From assembly GCF_009360615.1 (NCBI RefSeq), contig NZ_SPEY01000011.1:81765-145764 (forward strand): a stretch of DNA of 64,000 nucleotides, read 5' to 3'. The DNA comes from Comamonas sp. (GTDB lineage Bacteria; Pseudomonadota; Gammaproteobacteria; Burkholderiales; Burkholderiaceae_C). A model generated the notes under the pieces. That model made no database searches. It was not told where the DNA came from and was given only the letters and a program-made list of their open reading frames with translations. The position numbers and the translations under genes are program-made. Within the stretch, counting starts at the first letter, position 1; each line of letters opens with the position of its first letter. This document shows positions 59,354 through 64,000 of the stretch, piece by piece.

Positions 59354-59677
59354 TCAAATCCTGAAGCTCTCGCCACAACCGCAGCGATCACGCTCGTTGG
59401 GATTGTGGAACTTGAAGCCTTCGTTCAGGCCCTCGCGCACGAAATCCAGTTCCGTGCCGTCGATATAGGCCAGGCTCTTGGGGTCGATCAGCACCTTGAT
59501 GCCATGGTCTTCGAACACCACGTCATCGGGCTGGACCTCGTCCACATACTCCAGCTTGTAAGCCAGACCGGAGCAGCCGGTGGTTTTCACGCCGAGACGC
59601 ACGCCAATCCCCTTGCCGCGACGTGAAAGATAGCGGTTCACATGACGGGCCGCCGCCTCGGTCATTGAGATGGCCAT
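59354..59677 (-). CDS. iscA: Iron-sulfur cluster assembly protein IscA
   Basis: The 107-residue protein is an A-type carrier: [30 protein letters not shown] with the first Cys, and the C-terminal GCGES Cys pair. It accepts clusters from IscU and passes them to apo-proteins, mainly [4Fe-4S] targets. The spacing to iscU is 4 bp. Confidence 0.95.
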   Translation of the reverse strand: MAISMTEAAARHVNRYLSRRGKGIGVRLGVKTTGCSGLAYKLEYVDEVQPDDVVFEDHGIKVLIDPKSLAYIDGTELDFVREGLNEGFKFHNPNERDRCGCGESFRI

Positions 59678-59681
59678 GGCC

Positions 59682-60077
59682 TCAGGCTTCCGTTGCTGTG
59701 CGCTTTGCGCGGTAGTCGTTCACGGCCGCCTTGATGGCGTCTTCGGCCAGGATGGAGCAGTGAACCTTGACCGGTGGCAGCGCCAGCTCTTCGGCGATCT
59801 GGCTGTTCTTCAAGGCCGCCGCCTCGTCCAGCGTCTTGCCCTTGACCCATTCGGTCACCAGCGAAGACGAGGCGATCGCGGAGCCGCAGCCATAGGTCTT
59901 GAAACGTGCATCCTCGATCACGCCGGTGGCGGGATTGACCTTGATCTGCAGCTTCATCACGTCGCCACAGGCGGGCGCACCCACCATACCCGTGCCCACG
60001 GAGTCATCGCTCTTGTCGAACGAGCCAACGTTGCGGGGGTTTTCGTAGTGGTCAACAACTTTTTCGGAGTAAGCCAT
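59682..60077 (-). CDS. iscU: Iron-sulfur cluster scaffold IscU
   Basis: The 131-residue protein shows all scaffold features: [12 protein letters not shown] (Cys and Asp), [18 protein letters not shown] (Cys) and [15 protein letters not shown] (Cys and nearby residues), plus the HscA recognition motif LPPVK. IscS donates sulfur and Fdx electrons to build [2Fe-2S] on it. It lies 34 bp after iscS. Confidence 0.97.
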   Translation of the reverse strand: MAYSEKVVDHYENPRNVGSFDKSDDSVGTGMVGAPACGDVMKLQIKVNPATGVIEDARFKTYGCGSAIASSSLVTEWVKGKTLDEAAALKNSQIAEELALPPVKVHCSILAEDAIKAAVNDYRAKRTATEA

Positions 60078-60111
60078 GGTGTCTACCTCTTGAACTCTTT
60101 GTAATCTGTGC

Positions 60112-61332
60112 TTAGTGTGCAGCCCACTGAATAGTGCTGAGGTCGATGCCGTCTTTGTACATCTCCCACAGCGGGCTCAGCTCGCGCAGCTTCAGCACGT
60201 TTTCGCGGATCGACTTGATCGCGTAGTCGATCTCCTCTTCCGTCGTGAAGCGACCAAAGGTCATGCGCAAAGAGCTGTGTGCCAACTCATCGCTGCGGCC
60301 CAGGGCACGCAGCACATAGCTGGGCTCCAGGCTGGCGGATGTGCAGGCGGAACCCGAGGACACGGCCAGTCCCTTGATGCCCATGATCAGCGACTCGCCT
60401 TCGACGAAGTTGAAGCTCATGTTCAGGTAATGGGGAACACCGTTGTCCATATCGCCGTTCACGAACACCTGCTCCAGATCCTTGAGGCCGTCGAGCAGGC
60501 GCTGGCGCAGCGCACGGGCGTGCTCCAGATCCTTGGCCATCTCTTCCTTGGCAATCCGGAAAGCCTCGCCCATGCCCACGATCTGGTGGGTTGCCAGCGT
60601 GCCGGAACGCATGCCGCGCTCATGGCCGCCGCCGTGCATCTGCGCTTCCAGGCGCACGCGCGGCTTGCGGCGCACATACAGCGCACCGATGCCCTTGGGG
60701 CCATAGGTCTTGTGCGATGCCAGGCTCATCAGGTCGATGGGCATGGTCTGCATGTCCAGCTCCATCTTTCCCGAGGCCTGAGCGGCATCGACGTGGAAGA
60801 TGATGCCCTTTTCACGGCACAGGGCACCGATGGTGTTCAGATCCTGAACCACACCGATCTCGTTGTTCACGGCCATCACGCTGGCGAGGATGGTGTCGGG
60901 GCGGATGGCCGCCTTGAACACCTCGATGTCCAGCAGACCGTTTTCCTGCACGTCGAGATAACTGACTTCGAATCCCTGGCGCTCCAGCTCGCGCATGGTG
61001 TCCAGCACCGCCTTGTGCTCGGTCTTCACCGTGATCAGGTGCTTGCCCTTGCCTTGGTAGAAATGCGCTGCTCCCTTGATCGCCAGGTTGTCCGACTCGG
61101 TCGCACCGCTGGTCCAGACGATTTCGCGCGGGTCGGCACCGATCAGATCGGCCACCTGCTTGCGGGCCTTCTCGACGGCTTCTTCGGCTTCCCAGCCCCA
61201 GGCATGGCTGCGCGATGCGGCGTTGCCAAAATGTTCACGCAGCCAGGGAATCATGGCGTCCGCCACGCGGGGATCCACCGGGGTGGTTGCACCGTAGTCG
61301 AGATAAATGGGAAAGTGCGGGGTCATGTCCAT
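60112..61332 (-). CDS. iscS: Cysteine desulfurase IscS
   Basis: The ATG at 61332 gives 406 residues, the family length; the frame is open 33 codons further upstream, without family character. [16 protein letters not shown] opens the protein, [20 protein letters not shown] carries the PLP Lys and [17 protein letters not shown] the catalytic Cys loop. It is a group I desulfurase that takes sulfur from cysteine for Fe-S clusters and tRNA thiolation. It lies between iscR (173-bp gap) and iscU. Confidence 0.96.
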   Translation of the reverse strand: MDMTPHFPIYLDYGATTPVDPRVADAMIPWLREHFGNAASRSHAWGWEAEEAVEKARKQVADLIGADPREIVWTSGATESDNLAIKGAAHFYQGKGKHLITVKTEHKAVLDTMRELERQGFEVSYLDVQENGLLDIEVFKAAIRPDTILASVMAVNNEIGVVQDLNTIGALCREKGIIFHVDAAQASGKMELDMQTMPIDLMSLASHKTYGPKGIGALYVRRKPRVRLEAQMHGGGHERGMRSGTLATHQIVGMGEAFRIAKEEMAKDLEHARALRQRLLDGLKDLEQVFVNGDMDNGVPHYLNMSFNFVEGESLIMGIKGLAVSSGSACTSASLEPSYVLRALGRSDELAHSSLRMTFGRFTTEEEIDYAIKSIRENVLKLRELSPLWEMYKDGIDLSTIQWAAH

Positions 61333-61505
61333 GACTGGCTCGTCTTGTTTTTGGCTGACAAATCGTGAGGAATCGATGCACCTCGTGGTGCCATCAGGGC
61401 GAGAAAACATGCCGCACAGCCATGCATGCATCCAGGCCCTGACTATCGGAGTCGGGCTTCAGGGTGATCGGGTTGCGGCCCGGGCAGTGCCCGAGCGGCT
61501 CCGGA

Positions 61506-62042
61506 TCAGGATTTGGCGAAGGCGTTACCCAGGGCGAACACCGAATTCGGTGCATTCACGCGGATGGGCTTGACCACGGGCGCGGTGGAGATCGCGCGAC
61601 GCACCACCGGCTTGTCCTCGATCTGGATGCCCTTGGCCAGCTGTTCGTCCACCAGCTTCTGCAGGGTGACGGAGTCCAGGAATTCCACCATGCGCTGATT
61701 CAGCGCGGCCCACAGCTCATGGGTCATGCAGCGTCCGGCTTCGCCCAGACAGTTTTCCTTGCCGCCGCACTGGGTCGCATCGATGGGTTCATCCACCGAG
61801 ACGATGATGTCGGCCACGGTGATGTCCGTTGCCTTGCGGGCCAGCGTGTAGCCGCCGCCGGGGCCACGGGTGGACTCCACCAGTTCGTGGCGACGCAGCT
61901 TGCCGAACAGCTGCTCCAGATAGGACAACGAAATCTGTTGACGCTGGCTGATGGCAGCCAGGGTCACGGGGCCATTGTTCTGGCGCAGTGCCAGGTCGAT
62001 CATCGCGGTCACCGCAAAGCGGCCTTTGGTCGTAAGACGCAT
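61506..62042 (-). CDS. iscR: Fe-S responsive regulator IscR (Rrf2 family)
   Basis: The 178-residue protein has the Rrf2 winged helix (MRLTTKGRFAVTAMIDLAL, ISLSYLEQLFGKLRRHELV, GPGGGYTLAR) and the [2Fe-2S] ligands C92, C98, C105 and H108, as in E. coli IscR with one extra residue before the third Cys. Holo-IscR represses the isc operon and apo-IscR activates other genes. It heads the cluster; an extended -10 sequence lies about 150 bp upstream. Confidence 0.96.
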   Translation of the reverse strand: MRLTTKGRFAVTAMIDLALRQNNGPVTLAAISQRQQISLSYLEQLFGKLRRHELVESTRGPGGGYTLARKATDITVADIIVSVDEPIDATQCGGKENCLGEAGRCMTHELWAALNQRMVEFLDSVTLQKLVDEQLAKGIQIEDKPVVRRAISTAPVVKPIRVNAPNSVFALGNAFAKS

Positions 62043-62189
62043 ACGAGCTCCTTCAGTCAGGATTGTTCGTTACAGAAACGCACGCCTGGTCACAGTACCT
62101 AGACGGGCACAGTCTCCGCCCTTACTCCGTCCTGTAATTAGGTTCAGAGCCCTTCTGTGAGGGAAGTTTGTTGTTGAGTGTTTGACGCA

Positions 62190-62198
62190 AGTATATCA
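62190..62198 (-). promoter_or_regulatory. Candidate extended -10 promoter element of iscR
   Basis: On the minus strand TGATATACT (extended -10 TGn plus TATACT) lies about 150 bp before the iscR ATG. A -35 is poor (GACAAA at 62218-62213 with a 17-bp spacer). No classic type 1 IscR site was recognised by eye. Confidence 0.35.
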
Positions 62199-62270
62199 CA
62201 TTCCCCATCAATTTTGTCGGGTAACAACGCACACCCACGCAATAACCCTGAGGTCTGCGAAGACATCGTC

Positions 62271-64000
62271 CTAGGGTGCCGCACCGAACAGTTGCTGCTT
62301 GAGCCGCGAGAGCTGGTCCCGCACACGCGCGGCCTGTTCGAACTCCAGATTCCTGGCGTGCTCGAGCATCTGCTTCTCCAGGCGCTTGATCTCCTTGGCA
62401 ATGTCCTTCTCCGACATATCCTCGACACGCGCCTGCTGCAGGGCCTGTTCCTGCAGTCGCTCGGCCTCCTTGCCACTCTTTTCGCTATACACACCATCAA
62501 TCAGGTCTTTCACCCTCTTGACAATCTGCTTGGGAACGATGCCATTGGCTTCGTTGAAAGCCATCTGTTTCTCGCGCCGTCTTTCGGTTTCGCCGATGGC
62601 TTTCTTCATGGACTCCGTGACGCGGTCCGCATAGAGAATCGCCTTGCCGTTGACGTTGCGCGCAGCGCGGCCGATGGTCTGGATCAGACTGCGTTCGGCG
62701 CGCAGAAAGCCTTCCTTGTCGGCATCCAGGATCGCCACCAGCGAGACCTCGGGAATGTCCAGTCCTTCGCGCAGCAGATTGATGCCCACCAGCACATCGA
62801 AGGCACCGAGGCGCAGGTCGCGGATGATTTCCACGCGCTCCACCGTGTCCACGTCGGAGTGCAGATAGCGCACCTTCACCCCGTTGTCGGTCAGATATTC
62901 GGTCAGCTGCTCGGCCATGCGCTTGGTCAGCGTGGTGATGAGCACGCGCTCCTGCAGCTCCACGCGCTCGCGGATCTCCTGCAGCACGTCATCGACCTGA
63001 TGGATGGCCGGCCGCACTTCGATCTCGGGGTCGACCAGACCGGTGGGACGCACCACCTGCTCCACCACCTGCCCCGCGTGGGTCTTCTCGTACTCGGCGG
63101 GCGTGGCAGAGACAAAGACCACCTGACGCATGCGCTGCTCGAACTCCTCGAACTTGAGCGGGCGGTTATCCAGCGCGGATGGCAGGCGAAAGCCATATTC
63201 GACCAGTGTGGTCTTGCGCGCCCGGTCGCCGTTGTACATGGCGTTGAGCTGGCCGATCATCTGATGGCTTTCGTCCAGGAACATGATGGCATCGCGCGGC
63301 AGATAGTCCGTCAGGGTGCTGGGCGGATCACCGGGCCTGGAGGCAGAGAGATGACGGGTGTAGTTTTCGATGCCCTTGCAGTGCCCCACTTCGCTGAGCA
63401 TTTCCAGGTCGAAACGCGTGCGCTGCTCCAGGCGCTGCGCCTCCACCAGCTTGCCCATGCCCACCAGCTGCTTGAGGCGCTCGGCCAGCTCTTCCTTGAT
63501 GGTCTCCACGGCCGCCAGCACCTTGTCGCGCGGCGTCACATAGTGGCTGCTGGGATAGATGGTGAAGCGCGGAATGTTCTGGCGCACCCGGCCCGTGAGC
63601 GGATCGAACAGTTGCAGGCTCTCCACCTCGTCGTCGAACAGCTCGATGCGCACGGCCAGCTCGGAGTGCTCGGCCGGAAAGACGTCGATGGTGTCGCCGC
63701 GCACGCGAAAGGTGCCGCGCGAGAAATCCTGGTCGTTGCGCTGGTACTGCATGCGAATCAGCTGCGCGATCGCGTCGCGCTGGTTGAGCGTGTCGCCCGC
63801 GCGCAGTGTCATGATCATGCGGTGGTAGCTCTCGGGCTCGCCGATGCCGTAGATGGCCGAGACGGTGGCGACGATCACCACATCGCGCCGCTCCATGATG
63901 CTCTTGGTGCAGGACAGGCGCATCTGCTCGATGTGCTCGTTGATGGCGCTGTCCTTTTCGATGAACAGGTCGCGCTGGGGCACATAGGCTTCGGGCTGGT
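62271..64000 (-). CDS. uvrB: UvrABC excinuclease subunit UvrB, C-terminal part (start beyond the right edge)
   Basis: The frame enters from the right edge already inside the protein ([15 protein letters not shown]) and covers about 576 codons to the stop. Visible parts are the helicase motif III/DEAH-like IMFLDESHQ, motif V/VI region [21 protein letters not shown] and [12 protein letters not shown], and a C-terminal UVR domain ([15 protein letters not shown]) that contacts UvrC. The Walker A and beta-hairpin lie outside the window. UvrB verifies damage and loads UvrC in nucleotide excision repair. It ends 229 bp before the iscR start on the same strand. No terminator was evident after the stop. 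Confidence 0.96.
   Translation of the reverse strand, partial: QPEAYVPQRDLFIEKDSAINEHIEQMRLSCTKSIMERRDVVIVATVSAIYGIGEPESYHRMIMTLRAGDTLNQRDAIAQLIRMQYQRNDQDFSRGTFRVRGDTIDVFPAEHSELAVRIELFDDEVESLQLFDPLTGRVRQNIPRFTIYPSSHYVTPRDKVLAAVETIKEELAERLKQLVGMGKLVEAQRLEQRTRFDLEMLSEVGHCKGIENYTRHLSASRPGDPPSTLTDYLPRDAIMFLDESHQMIGQLNAMYNGDRARKTTLVEYGFRLPSALDNRPLKFEEFEQRMRQVVFVSATPAEYEKTHAGQVVEQVVRPTGLVDPEIEVRPAIHQVDDVLQEIRERVELQERVLITTLTKRMAEQLTEYLTDNGVKVRYLHSDVDTVERVEIIRDLRLGAFDVLVGINLLREGLDIPEVSLVAILDADKEGFLRAERSLIQTIGRAARNVNGKAILYADRVTESMKKAIGETERRREKQMAFNEANGIVPKQIVKRVKDLIDGVYSEKSGKEAERLQEQALQQARVEDMSEKDIAKEIKRLEKQMLEHARNLEFEQAARVRDQLSRLKQQLFGAAP

Noticed and set aside
1..64000. CRISPR arrays, IS elements, prophage genes, rRNA
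   Set aside because: No regular repeat-spacer pattern, transposase or integrase motif, phage structural gene or rRNA segment was seen on either strand.

Overview
The window is GC-rich bacterial chromosome that looks like a betaproteobacterium of the family Comamonadaceae, most likely Comamonas (inference from gene order, protein character and two families of short dispersed repeats that I associate with this family). Evidence at gene-order level includes smc-zipA-ligA, an iscRSUA-hscBA-fdx cluster running towards dnaQ and a tRNA-Val, and a membrane-bound gluconate-type dehydrogenase with a three-heme cytochrome. Coding density is high. No IS element, prophage, CRISPR array or rRNA was seen.

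Layout. 1-5.6 kb: ligA (first codons only), zipA and smc, then a YnfA-type membrane protein. 5.7-8.9 kb: a large CHASE-PAS-PAS-GGDEF-EAL cyclic-di-GMP protein. 9.4-19.6 kb: a flavodoxin-like protein, a TetR regulator convergent with a complete RND tripartite efflux operon, and two overlapping MFS drug-efflux genes behind a hairpin-rich leader. 19.8-29.4 kb: a DUF1566 exported protein, an SDR/thioesterase/MDR/SDR run, an Ogt-type alkyltransferase divergent from a small unknown gene across a perfect LexA box, an RlmI-like methyltransferase, an HSL-type esterase, a nucleoside deaminase and a CynX/NimT-type transporter. 29.5-31.5 kb: a two-gene nucleic-acid repair cassette (HD-Pnk end-healing enzyme plus an ATP-dependent RNA ligase), preceded by about 1 kb of apparently non-coding, strongly structured DNA. 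32.6-36 kb: a PhnD/PhnC-like ABC importer with two permease domains fused into one chain, behind a hairpin-rich leader ending in an intrinsic terminator. 36-40.7 kb: an Lrp/AsnC regulator and a gluconate 2-dehydrogenase-type operon. 41.1-46.6 kb: a two-component system divergent from a periplasmic methionine-sulfoxide repair operon (MsrB, DipZ-type thiol reductant carrier, MsrA). 46.7-47.8 kb: an NTF2-like protein and a GST. 47.9-55.3 kb: a TetR regulator divergent from a seven-gene, translationally coupled cluster (FAD oxidoreductase, DUF1365, CFA-synthase-like methyltransferase, chalcone-isomerase-like, MFS, DUF3833 lipoprotein, SDR) that resembles the membrane-lipid modification genes of singlet-oxygen regulons. 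55.3-62.0 kb: tRNA-Val(CAC), dnaQ and the ISC iron-sulfur cluster operon. 62.3-64 kb: the 3' part of uvrB.

The items I would look at first are the HD-Pnk/RNA-ligase cassette with its structured upstream region, the fatty-acid-modification cluster under a TetR instead of a sigma/anti-sigma pair, the LexA-boxed small gene beside ogt, the candidate attenuator in front of the PhnD-like importer, and the intrinsic terminator that splits the isc operon just before hscB. All functional statements rest on reading motifs and on family knowledge; no database search or folding programme was run.
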